Shown here: in pieces, positions 25,918-32,113 of the stretch
Numbering within the stretch: the stretch's first letter is position 1
Layout of the letters: each line of letters opens with the position of its first letter
Assembly (NCBI GenBank): GCA_019239775.1
Contig: JAFAZN010000479.1
Location: 1 to 32,113 of the forward strand
Length of the DNA: 32,113 nt
DNA from: Chloroflexota bacterium
GTDB lineage: Bacteria > Chloroflexota > UBA6077 > CF-72
Reading direction: 5' to 3'
The notes under the pieces: generated by a model
Databases searched by the model: none
Told to the model about the DNA's origin: nothing
Seen by the model: only the letters and a program-made list of their open reading frames with translations
Program-made: the position numbers and the translations under genes

Positions 25918-26928
25918 CGGTGTGGTACCCCCGCCCGCGCTTTCGAGGGTGACCTCTACAGCATCGGGGGTTTCGGTCAACCTGGCGTCCTGGGCGATGA
26001 CCTGGGCTGTGCCGTCAGCATTGGCCGTGAAGGTGCCAAGTGACGTCCATACCTGTCCGTGGCGCACCCAGGCCTGGTACGTCTGCCCGCTGGGCGCGGC
26101 CGGTAGCAATTCTGTGGAGAGCACTGCCACATCGACACCCGGGCGGCCGCGGTAGTTCGCGTGTGCGCCGGCCGGCACGTTGGCGCCGGCCGCCGGAGTA
26201 AGCCGCAACGGCACCAGCTCGCTCGTGGTGACCAAGGCAATCGCGCGCTGGTCGCGCTCCAGCGTGATCTGCGTCTGCACGTAGTTGAAGCCGATGACCG
26301 CCAGCGCCAGACCCAGCAGCGACGCTGCCATCGGCGCCAGGTAGGTGCGCATGATCTGCAGGCCAGAGCGAATGCGCGTCTTGGCCGTTCCGAGCGGCAC
26401 GTCCAGGGTGCGGGCGACCTGCTCGTGGGTCATGTCTTCGAGGAAGGCCAGGGCGATGGCCTGGCGCTGCTTGGGTGGCAGGGCCTCAAGGGCGGTTTTC
26501 ACGATGGTTTCGTGCTCGACTTGAAAGGCACGCTCCTCGGGCCCGGGCGCGCGGTCGACGACCTGCTCCAGCGGGTCCTCGTCCCCGGTCTCGGATGGTC
26601 GCCGGCGACGCCTGCGCAGCTCGTTCAGGATCTTCCAGTGAGTGAGCCGCAGCAGCCATGGACGGAACGCGCCCTGGGTGGCATCGAAGCTCGCCGCCCC
26701 GCGCCAGATGGTGAGGAAGACCTCCTGGACCAACTCCTCGGCAGCCGGGCGGTCGAGGCTGTGAACCGCGATCTGAAACACGAGTGACGCATAACGGCCG
26801 TATAGCGGGCCCAGCGCATCTTGCTGGCCTGAAGCCAGATCGCGCATGAGCTCCTCGTCACTGCGCGCTGAGTCAAAGGTGGATGAAACCGTCGCCACCG
26901 GCTGCTGAGCGTACACCCGCGAAACCAT
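25882..26928 (-). CDS. ECF sigma factor fused to a membrane helix and RskA-like outer domain
   Basis: A 348-residue fusion. Residues about 27-100 are sigma region 2 (RPAAEELVQEVFLTIWRG, RPWLLRLTHWKILNELRRR). Residues 140-195 are region 4 (ALPPKQRQAIALAFLEDMT, EQVARTLDVPLGTAKTRIRSGL). Residues about 197-216 are one hydrophobic helix (AASLLGLALAVIGF). Residues 220-348 resemble the extracytoplasmic C-terminal domain of RskA anti-sigma factors, with GQTYQAWVRHGQVWTSLGTF and PDAVEVTLESAGG. The cytoplasmic anti-sigma segment of RskA is missing. It should be a membrane-tethered sigma factor sensing outside signals, possibly released by proteolysis. It lies downstream of the flavin reductase gene and its 3' end overlaps the kinase gene. 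Confidence 0.85.
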   Translation of the reverse strand: MVSRVYAQQPVATVSSTFDSARSDEELMRDLASGQQDALGPLYGRYASLVFQIAVHSLDRPAAEELVQEVFLTIWRGAASFDATQGAFRPWLLRLTHWKILNELRRRRRRPSETGDEDPLEQVVDRAPGPEERAFQVEHETIVKTALEALPPKQRQAIALAFLEDMTHEQVARTLDVPLGTAKTRIRSGLQIMRTYLAPMAASLLGLALAVIGFNYVQTQITLERDQRAIALVTTSELVPLRLTPAAGANVPAGAHANYRGRPGVDVAVLSTELLPAAPSGQTYQAWVRHGQVWTSLGTFTANADGTAQVIAQDARLTETPDAVEVTLESAGGGTTPSGAPVLVWPNA

Positions 26929-26982
26929 GACCTCTGGTAAACCAGCAGGCCTGCCTCGGATTGTTTCTGCGTTTTGCTGCGG

Positions 26983-27462
26983 CTAACCCCCGTAGTTCCA
27001 GCCGGTGTCGCGCAGCAGCAACGTCGGCGTCTCGCTGTTGACGCCCGCGTCCACCACTTCGCCCAGGAACACGTGGTGATCGCCCTGCTCGAGCACACCC
27101 ACGACGCGGCATTCCCACCAGGCAGGCGCCTCATTCACCACAGGTGCGCCAGTAGTCGCGCCAGCGCGGAAGGTGACAGGTCCTAGCTGCGAGCCCTCGG
27201 GCTTGACCGTGCCGAAGAACGCTTGCGCCACATCCTTCTGGTCTGCCCCAAGCGCATTGACGGCAAAGGTGCCGGCCGCTTTGACCACCGCGTACGGGTG
27301 GCTGTCCTGCTTGATTCCGACTGCCACCATGGGTGGCTTGAACGACGTCTGCGTCACCCAGTTGACCGTGCCAGAGGCAATGTCATCGCCGTTTTTGGCG
27401 GTGAGCAGGAAAAGACCGTAGGGGATGCGTCGCAGCGCAGTCTTCTTGGCCTGTTCGTCCAT
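26983..27462 (-). CDS. Flavin reductase-like FMN-binding protein
   Basis: A 159-residue split-barrel flavoprotein. The features are RRIPYGLFLLTAKNGD at the N-terminus, NWVTQTSFKPPMVAVGI, then FAVNALGADQKDVAQAFFG and the CRVVGVLEQGDHHVFLGEVVDA strand pair typical of the flavin_reduct family. It could supply reduced FMN to a monooxygenase or act on its own; no partner oxygenase is in view. The stop is 54 bp before the sigma-fusion start, on the same strand, so the two may share a transcript. Confidence 0.87.
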   Translation of the reverse strand: MDEQAKKTALRRIPYGLFLLTAKNGDDIASGTVNWVTQTSFKPPMVAVGIKQDSHPYAVVKAAGTFAVNALGADQKDVAQAFFGTVKPEGSQLGPVTFRAGATTGAPVVNEAPAWWECRVVGVLEQGDHHVFLGEVVDAGVNSETPTLLLRDTGWNYGG

Positions 27463-27488
27463 ACGAAAGTCAGGATACGCTCACGCCT

Positions 27489-27890
27489 ATGGGGAAAATT
27501 CGCCACATCGCGATTCGTTGCGAAGACACCGAGAAGACGGCCGAGTGGTTGCAGACAGCGCTGGAGCTGCAGCTGGTGCAGCGGCGGGGTTCGGGCGCCA
27601 TTGATCTATCGGATGGTGATGTGAACATCACGCTGCTGCCGCTCGGCCTTGGCGCCGGCGACCGTCCGACCAAGGCTGGCTTCGAGCACATCGGCGTCAC
27701 CGTCAAGGATGACGACGCCACGCGCCAGCGCCTGCTCGCCGCCGGCGCCGTTGAGCTCAACCCGATTGCGCTCGGCGACGTCTACTACGAGGCGAAGTTC
27801 AAGTCGCCGGAAGGACTGGTCATCGACGTTGGCCACTGGGCAGGCACCAGCCCGATTCCAGACGCAGCGGCGGCAGCAGCAACACTCTAG
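27489..27890 (+). CDS. VOC-superfamily protein
   Basis: A 133-residue single VOC module. Likely metal ligands are His6 (IRHIAIRC), a His in FEHIGVTVKDDD and a Glu in the C-terminal YYEAKFKSPEGLVIDVGHW. The pattern is near methylmalonyl-CoA epimerase and glyoxalase I, but the reaction cannot be told. The last residues are Ala-rich. The TAG stop lies in the first copy of a 15-bp tandem duplication. Confidence 0.85.
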   Translation: MGKIRHIAIRCEDTEKTAEWLQTALELQLVQRRGSGAIDLSDGDVNITLLPLGLGAGDRPTKAGFEHIGVTVKDDDATRQRLLAAGAVELNPIALGDVYYEAKFKSPEGLVIDVGHWAGTSPIPDAAAAAATL

Positions 27891-27915
27891 GGCGTGGCTG
27901 TCTAGGGCGTGGCTG
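27886..27915. repeat. Perfect 15-bp tandem duplication at convergent stop codons
   Basis: TCTAGGGCGTGGCTG occurs twice without a gap (27886-27900 and 27901-27915). Each copy contains CTAG, which gives a TAG stop on both strands. The rightward VOC gene stops in the first copy and the leftward gene stops in the second. Confidence 0.9.
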
Positions 27916-28405
27916 TCGTCAGCTCGCCCTCAACCCACCACGTGTCCAGGGCGAGCCTTGGGTCGAGTCGGTAGGCGCTGGCCCAGTCGAAGTTCGCCGC
28001 GCGATCGGCGCTGAGAACGGCGCGCAGGAGCGGAACCTCCTTCGGACGCTCATAGCGGCCAACGACGGCGTAGGTTCCGAGAACGGTGGCGCTGCGGATG
28101 CGCGCAGCGTCACCAGACGTGTATGTGGCCCATAAAATCGTGAACACGTCATCGGTGGCACTGGCCACGATCTGGTGTGGATCGTCGGACATCGGGCGTC
28201 GCATGGCGAAGACGATTGTGAGATCGCCGCGCTCCGCGTCCAACGTGATGCGCGGTAGACGGTCTACCCCACGAAACGTGTCCATCTCCAGGACGGACTC
28301 CACCGACTGACGCACGAGCGGCTCATCGGTCTGCTCCTGCGCGAGTGCAGGCTGCGCCACTGCCAGCAGGACCGAGAGGACCGCCGAACAGGCCAACCTA
28401 GACAT
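27902..28405 (-). CDS. Exported protein of unknown function
   Basis: A 167-residue protein I do not recognise. The first 23 residues are a clear signal peptide ending QPALAQ. The mature part has alternating strands (ITLDAERGDLTIVFAM, VFTILWATYT, SATVLGTYAVVGRY), suggesting a small alpha-beta fold, and contains no Cys. It is divergent from the PQQ dehydrogenase across a 98-bp control region with a palindrome, so the two may be co-regulated. Confidence 0.7.
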   Translation of the reverse strand: MSRLACSAVLSVLLAVAQPALAQEQTDEPLVRQSVESVLEMDTFRGVDRLPRITLDAERGDLTIVFAMRRPMSDDPHQIVASATDDVFTILWATYTSGDAARIRSATVLGTYAVVGRYERPKEVPLLRAVLSADRAANFDWASAYRLDPRLALDTWWVEGELTTATP

Positions 28406-28418
28406 TCCAAAAGGCCAT

Positions 28419-28447
28419 TTGACACCCGCGTGTCAAGAGCGTACGTT
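28419..28447 (+). promoter_or_regulatory. Candidate promoter with overlapping palindromic operator
   Basis: TTGACACCCGCGTGTCAA (28419-28436) is a perfect inverted repeat with 7-bp arms and a 4-bp spacer. Its first six bases are a perfect -35 TTGACA, and TACGTT (28442-28447) stands 17 bases further as a weak -10. The ribosome site GGGAGGA (28491-28497) and ATG 28504 follow. A protein bound to the palindrome would cover the -35. Confidence 0.5.
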
Positions 28448-28503
28448 CGCCGGGTTCACGGCATCTTCCGGATTGTAATCCAGCCTTGGCGGGAGGAAGA
28501 TCG

Positions 28504-30597
28504 ATGCGTGCAAGTAGTCGGCTTCGCGGGGGACTTGGGATTGTCGTCGCTGCGCTCCTGCTGAGCGCGCCGGTAGCCAGTGCGGTACCAGCAGATCAGC
28601 CTGCGGCGCCCGGACCGGGCGATCCGGTTGGCAATAACTGGAGCGTCAACGGCGGCAACTATTTCAATCAACGCTATTCCGGATTGGATCAGATAAACAC
28701 GACCAACGTGGCCAATCTGAAGGGCGCCTGGACGTACCACACTGGCGGAAATAACTCAGGTACCTCGTTTGAATCCACACCTATCGTCGTCGACGGTACG
28801 ATGTATCTCACCGGGCCGCAATCGGAGGTGTACGCCCTCGATGCGACAGATGGCCAGGAGAAATGGCGCTTCGCGCCGGACCTGAGCGATATTGGCCAGC
28901 TACCTCTGTGCTGTGGCCAGGACAACCGCGGTGTGGCCGTTGGTGGCGGCAAGGTCTTCGTCGCCCAGCTGGACGCAAAACTGACGGCGCTGGACGCCGC
29001 GTCGGGCAGTGTGATCTGGAGCGTGCAGGATGATGATCCGCGGGCTGGATACTCCGAGACCATGGCACCACTGTTCTGGAACGGCATGGTGTTTCTCGGC
29101 TCCTCGGGAGCCGAGTACGAAATCCGCGGTCACGTTACCGCGTATGACGCCAACTCCGGGCAGCAAGTGTGGCGCTTCTACACCATTCCGGGCCCTGGCG
29201 AATTCGGCAACGACACGTGGCCAGCCGGCACCGACATGTGGAAGTTCGGTGGCGGCTCGGTCTGGCAGACTCCGGCACTGGACCCTGACCTCGGCATGCT
29301 GTACATCGCGGTTGGGAACCCCGCGCCGGACCTCGACGGCAGCCAGCGTGCTGGTGACAACCTGTTCACCGAGTCCATCGTGGCCCTGGATGCCAAAACC
29401 GGCACGCGCAAGTGGCATTACCAGGAAATCCACCACGATCTCTGGGACTACGACGCCGTCAGCCCCGACGTCCTGTTCGACGTGCAAATGAATGGCAAAA
29501 CCGTCAAGGGTCTCGGTCAGACCGGCAAGACCGGCTGGATCTACTTGCTTGATCGCACCAACGGTATGCCGCTGGTGGGCATCGACGAAAAACAGGTGCC
29601 GCAAATCCGCGAACAGAACACTGCTGCAACCCAGCCATTTCCGATTGGCGACTCGTTTGTGCCGCAGGCGTGCACTACGGACATCGGCAGCTACCCGACG
29701 GCCGGGATCTTCACTCCCTTCAAGACGGATCCGATTCTGATGTGTCCGGGCGCCAATGGCGGTTCGGAGTGGTCATCGTCTTCGTACAACCAGAAAACGA
29801 ATTTTATGTACGCCTGCGGTATCCACCAGCCGCAGATCTGGACAGGCAAACCGGATCAGATCACGCCGGGCACGCTCCGCCTGGGCAGCGCGTTCGTCAC
29901 GCCTCCCGGTGGTGAGACCTGGGGCACGCTGACGGCGATCGACGTACGCACCAATCGTAAGGCCTGGCAGGTGCAAACCGACCAGATGTGCATCGGTGGC
30001 ACGATGACCACCGCTGGCGGCCTGGTTTTTGGAGGTGAAGGCAACGGCAATTTCGACGCGTACGATGCAACCTCCGGCCAACGACTATGGCAGTTCCAGA
30101 CCGGAGCGGGCGCAAATGCACCGGCAATGACGTACATGGTGGGCGGAGACCAGTATGTAGCGGTCGCGGCCGGCGGCAATTTCCAGCTCGACTTTCCACG
30201 TGGCGACACGCTGTGGGTTTTTTCGCTCAAGGGAACGATGGCTCCGGTGGCGGCGCCCCCGGCACCCGTGTCTCAGGTGGCTTCAACCGCTCGATCCGTA
30301 ACGAGTGTGACGGTTGAAGACTTCGACTTCAATCCAGGTGTGTTTGGTGTGGCGGTGCCGCCGGGCACCACGATTACATGGAGCAACAACGGCCCGACGC
30401 AGCACACCACCACCGCCGACAACGGCACGTGGGATTCGGGGTTGCTGGACGCGGGCCAATCCTTCAGCTTCACGTTCAATGACCCTGGCGTGTACTGGTA
30501 CTTCTGCCGCCCTCATCCGTGGATGCGCGGGACTATTACGATCGACCCGAACGCGCCCACGCCTCAGGGAGGTGCCGCCGTTACCATCGAGCAATGA
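28504..30597 (+). CDS. PQQ-dependent dehydrogenase fused to a C-terminal cupredoxin
   Basis: A 697-residue exported quinoprotein. The signal peptide covers about residues 1-28. An eight-bladed PQQ propeller follows, with vicinal Cys136-Cys137 (LCCGQDNRG), repeated W-docking motifs (LDATDGQEKWRF, YDATSGQRLWQF) and the catalytic-Asp motif HHDLWDYD (Asp315, Asp317). From about residue 600 to 690 lies a cupredoxin domain with ligands His634, Cys668, His671 and Met674. A TTG at 28486 opens the frame earlier, but ATG 28504 has GGGAGGA at the right distance. Electrons from alcohol or sugar oxidation probably pass to the copper in the same chain, instead of a heme c domain. Its stop overlaps the next ATG. 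Confidence 0.9.
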   Translation: MRASSRLRGGLGIVVAALLLSAPVASAVPADQPAAPGPGDPVGNNWSVNGGNYFNQRYSGLDQINTTNVANLKGAWTYHTGGNNSGTSFESTPIVVDGTMYLTGPQSEVYALDATDGQEKWRFAPDLSDIGQLPLCCGQDNRGVAVGGGKVFVAQLDAKLTALDAASGSVIWSVQDDDPRAGYSETMAPLFWNGMVFLGSSGAEYEIRGHVTAYDANSGQQVWRFYTIPGPGEFGNDTWPAGTDMWKFGGGSVWQTPALDPDLGMLYIAVGNPAPDLDGSQRAGDNLFTESIVALDAKTGTRKWHYQEIHHDLWDYDAVSPDVLFDVQMNGKTVKGLGQTGKTGWIYLLDRTNGMPLVGIDEKQVPQIREQNTAATQPFPIGDSFVPQACTTDIGSYPTAGIFTPFKTDPILMCPGANGGSEWSSSSYNQKTNFMYACGIHQPQIWTGKPDQITPGTLRLGSAFVTPPGGETWGTLTAIDVRTNRKAWQVQTDQMCIGGTMTTAGGLVFGGEGNGNFDAYDATSGQRLWQFQTGAGANAPAMTYMVGGDQYVAVAAGGNFQLDFPRGDTLWVFSLKGTMAPVAAPPAPVSQVASTARSVTSVTVEDFDFNPGVFGVAVPPGTTITWSNNGPTQHTTTADNGTWDSGLLDAGQSFSFTFNDPGVYWYFCRPHPWMRGTITIDPNAPTPQGGAAVTIEQ

Positions 30598-31595
30598 GCG
30601 TTACTCGAACAACGGTGGGCGAAGGTGAACTGACCTTTGAACTGGTTCCCAATTGGGAGCAGTTACCGGACGGTTGGTCGCATGGCGACGTCGCCGGCGT
30701 GGCAACCGACTCGCACGATCGCGTCTACGTGTTCAATCGCTCCGAACACCCGGTCATCGTCTATAGCCCCGATGGCGAATTCATTCAGTCGTGGGGCGAG
30801 GGCATCTTCACTCGCCCTCACGGCATCACCATCCACGAGGACGTCGTCTATTGCGCCGACGATACCGACCACACCGTGCGCGGCTTCACGCTCGACGGTC
30901 GCTTGCTCTGGACGTTGGGCACCCTCAACGTTCCCAGCGACACCGGGTACTCCCCCGAAGGGCGTGCCAACCTGGCCTCCATCAAGCGCGGCGCGGGACC
31001 GTTCAACCGACCTACACGGTTGGCGGTCGCGCCAGACGGCGAGCTCTACGTCTCGGACGGCTACGGCAACGCGCGGATCCACCGCTTCTCTCGCGATCGC
31101 CAGCTCATTCAATCCTGGGGAGAGCCCGGCACTGGACCTGGGCAGTTCAACCTGCCGCACAGTGTGTGGGCGCACACCGACGGGCGCGTCTACGTGTGTG
31201 ATCGTGAGAACGACCGCGTGCAGATCTTCTCTTCTTCCGGCGAGTTGCTAGAAACGTGGACGGACTTTGCGCGGCCCGGCGACCTGTGGATTGACGCCGC
31301 TGACCACGTTTTCGTCGGCGAGATGGCGTGGAATATGGACGAGACGCACCTTGATGGCCGACCGTTTGCCTCGGCGCGGTCGGCGCAGATGTCAGTGCGC
31401 GATCTCAGCGGCAAGCTGCTGGTGCGCTGGGGTGGTGATGACCCGTGCGCGCCAGCGAGCTTTGCCTCACCTCACGGGCTGTGCCTCGACTCCCGCGGAA
31501 ACCTCTATGTCGGAGAAGTAGCGCACACAGCTCTGAGTCGGTCCAACCGCTATCACAGCGGCTGCCATAGCCTGCAGAAGTTCGCGCGCACCTAG
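30594..31595 (+). CDS. NHL-repeat beta-propeller protein
   Basis: A 333-residue protein of six or so NHL repeats, each with patterns such as GVATDSHDRVYVFNR, GITIHEDVVYCADD, LAVAPDGELYVSDGYGNARIHRFS and VWAHTDGRVYVCDREN. No signal peptide is seen. The fold resembles the lyase domain of peptidylglycine alpha-amidating enzymes and many homologues carry that name, but the reaction is not shown. The ATG at 30594 overlaps the dehydrogenase stop (ATGA), so the two are coupled and probably work together. The stop is immediately followed by a hairpin repeat array. Confidence 0.82.
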   Translation: MSVTRTTVGEGELTFELVPNWEQLPDGWSHGDVAGVATDSHDRVYVFNRSEHPVIVYSPDGEFIQSWGEGIFTRPHGITIHEDVVYCADDTDHTVRGFTLDGRLLWTLGTLNVPSDTGYSPEGRANLASIKRGAGPFNRPTRLAVAPDGELYVSDGYGNARIHRFSRDRQLIQSWGEPGTGPGQFNLPHSVWAHTDGRVYVCDRENDRVQIFSSSGELLETWTDFARPGDLWIDAADHVFVGEMAWNMDETHLDGRPFASARSAQMSVRDLSGKLLVRWGGDDPCAPASFASPHGLCLDSRGNLYVGEVAHTALSRSNRYHSGCHSLQKFART

Positions 31596-31755
31596 CGCCT
31601 ACGGGCTCGAACCCTCAGGTGAGGTAATCCTCCGGGAGATGAACCCTCCGGAGGTCAACCCTTCGGGAGATGAACCGTCCGTGGGTTGACCCCGGGAGGT
31701 AAACCCTTCGGGGGATGAACACTCCGTGGGGGTGGACCTTCGGATGGTGAACCGC
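31596..31755. repeat. Ten-unit 14-17-nt hairpin tandem repeat (array B)
   Basis: About ten degenerate units fill the gap between two convergent genes. Examples are CCCTTCGGGAGATGAA at 31659, CCCTTCGGGGGATGAA at 31704, CCCTCCGGAGGTCAA at 31644 and TCCTCCGGGAGATGAA at 31628. The consensus is near CCCTYCGGGRGATGAA. Each unit can fold as CCC-TTCG-GGG, and each GGG can also pair with the next CCC across the GATGAA linker. Unit lengths of 14 to 17 exclude coding. It is the same family as array A. Confidence 0.8.
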
Positions 31756-31762
31756 GAGGGGC

Positions 31763-32113
31763 TCAGCTCGTGCTCGCGGCGCGGGCGGCGGTCGCTTTCT
31801 CCAACAAGTACTGCCGCCCTGCCAGCTTTTGGTCGCGGTTTCCGAACGTCAGGATGTACGGGCCGCGATAGCCATCACCTTCCAGGCGGCCGAAGAGGCG
31901 GGTGAAGTCCATCGTGCCTTGGCCTGGCAGCAGATGCTCCTCGTAGCGACCGCGGTTATCCGCGACCAGCACGAGGCCAATTCGTGAAACGCCGAAGGCG
32001 TCAATGAACGCGTCGAAATCCCCAGGCAACAGATGCATGTGATTGGCAGAAAACGCCCAGCCCAAGCCAGAGGCGGGAATCTTCTCCCAGTACTCGGACA
32101 GCTCCTCGATGGA
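31763..32113 (-). CDS. Sugar-phosphate isomerase/epimerase-like protein (5' truncated)
   Basis: The frame is open to the end of the window (reading SIEELSEYWEKIPASGLGW at the edge), so about 116 C-terminal residues are seen. The pattern NHMHLLPGDFDAFIDAFG, VLVADNRGRYEEHLLPGQGTMDF and GYRGPYILTFG fits the last strands of an AP_endonuc_2 (xylose isomerase-like) TIM barrel, where His, Asp and Glu bind metal. The end is Ala-rich. Its substrate cannot be told. It converges on the NHL gene across array B. Confidence 0.8.
   Translation of the reverse strand, partial: SIEELSEYWEKIPASGLGWAFSANHMHLLPGDFDAFIDAFGVSRIGLVLVADNRGRYEEHLLPGQGTMDFTRLFGRLEGDGYRGPYILTFGNRDQKLAGRQYLLEKATAARAASTS

Noticed and set aside
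26934..26945. CTGGT-AA-ACCAG inverted repeat just upstream of the sigma-fusion start
   Set aside because: The arms are only five bases and sit at the start codon; chance occurrence is likely and no promoter elements are clear.
31596..31755. The hairpin array read as a CRISPR array
   Set aside because: The units are 14-17 nt, degenerate and directly adjacent, with no unique spacers and no cas genes nearby.

Overview
The window is about 32 kb of high-GC, gene-dense bacterial chromosome. No rRNA, tRNA, insertion sequence or CRISPR array is visible. Three things fit a member of the Chloroflexota: long proline/threonine-rich linkers in exported proteins, a fused rhamnulose-1-phosphate aldolase/dehydrogenase beside a RhaI-type rhamnose isomerase, and an exported Ig-like domain style I associate with that phylum. 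This placement is inference; no phylogenetic marker gene is present.

Layout. 1-1192: the tail of a DUF2225-like gene converges on a SAM methyltransferase. 1259-6049: a HAAT-type (branched-chain amino acid/amide) ABC importer. livH-livM-livG-livF read leftward, and the lipoprotein binding protein reads rightward from the same intergenic region, which contains a 17-nt hairpin repeat. 6057-13455: a leftward, tightly overlapped sugar operon: GH38 alpha-mannosidase, rhamnulokinase, L-rhamnose isomerase, bifunctional aldolase/dehydrogenase. 13533-15558: a coupled VOC / DGPF (YCII) / ECF42-type sigma operon. 15611-16980: a copper lipoprotein coupled to a Tat-exported metallophosphoesterase. 17077-19793: two exported proteins, one very rich in Pro/Thr/Ala. 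19800-24065: acyl-CoA dehydrogenase, MFS transporter and long-chain acyl-CoA synthetase.

24066-26928: a structured leader precedes a soluble GAF/PAS histidine kinase, whose 3' end overlaps a sigma factor fused through a membrane helix to an RskA-like outer domain. 26983-28405: flavin reductase, VOC protein and an exported protein of unknown function, with a 15-bp tandem duplication at a convergent stop. 28504-31595: a PQQ dehydrogenase fused to a cupredoxin, coupled to an NHL beta-propeller gene and followed by a second, longer array of the hairpin repeat. 31763 to the end: a partial sugar-phosphate isomerase/epimerase-like gene.

Functional reading. The window combines import (amides or amino acids), rhamnose and glycan breakdown, fatty-acid activation and oxidation, and periplasmic or cell-surface copper/PQQ redox chemistry, with two unusual sigma factors that probably sense the envelope or metabolites. 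The least explained items are the shared hairpin repeat at 4.65 and 31.6 kb, the membrane-tethered sigma fusion, the PQQ-cupredoxin fusion with an Asp-Tyr-Asp metal motif, and the folded leader at 24.1 kb.
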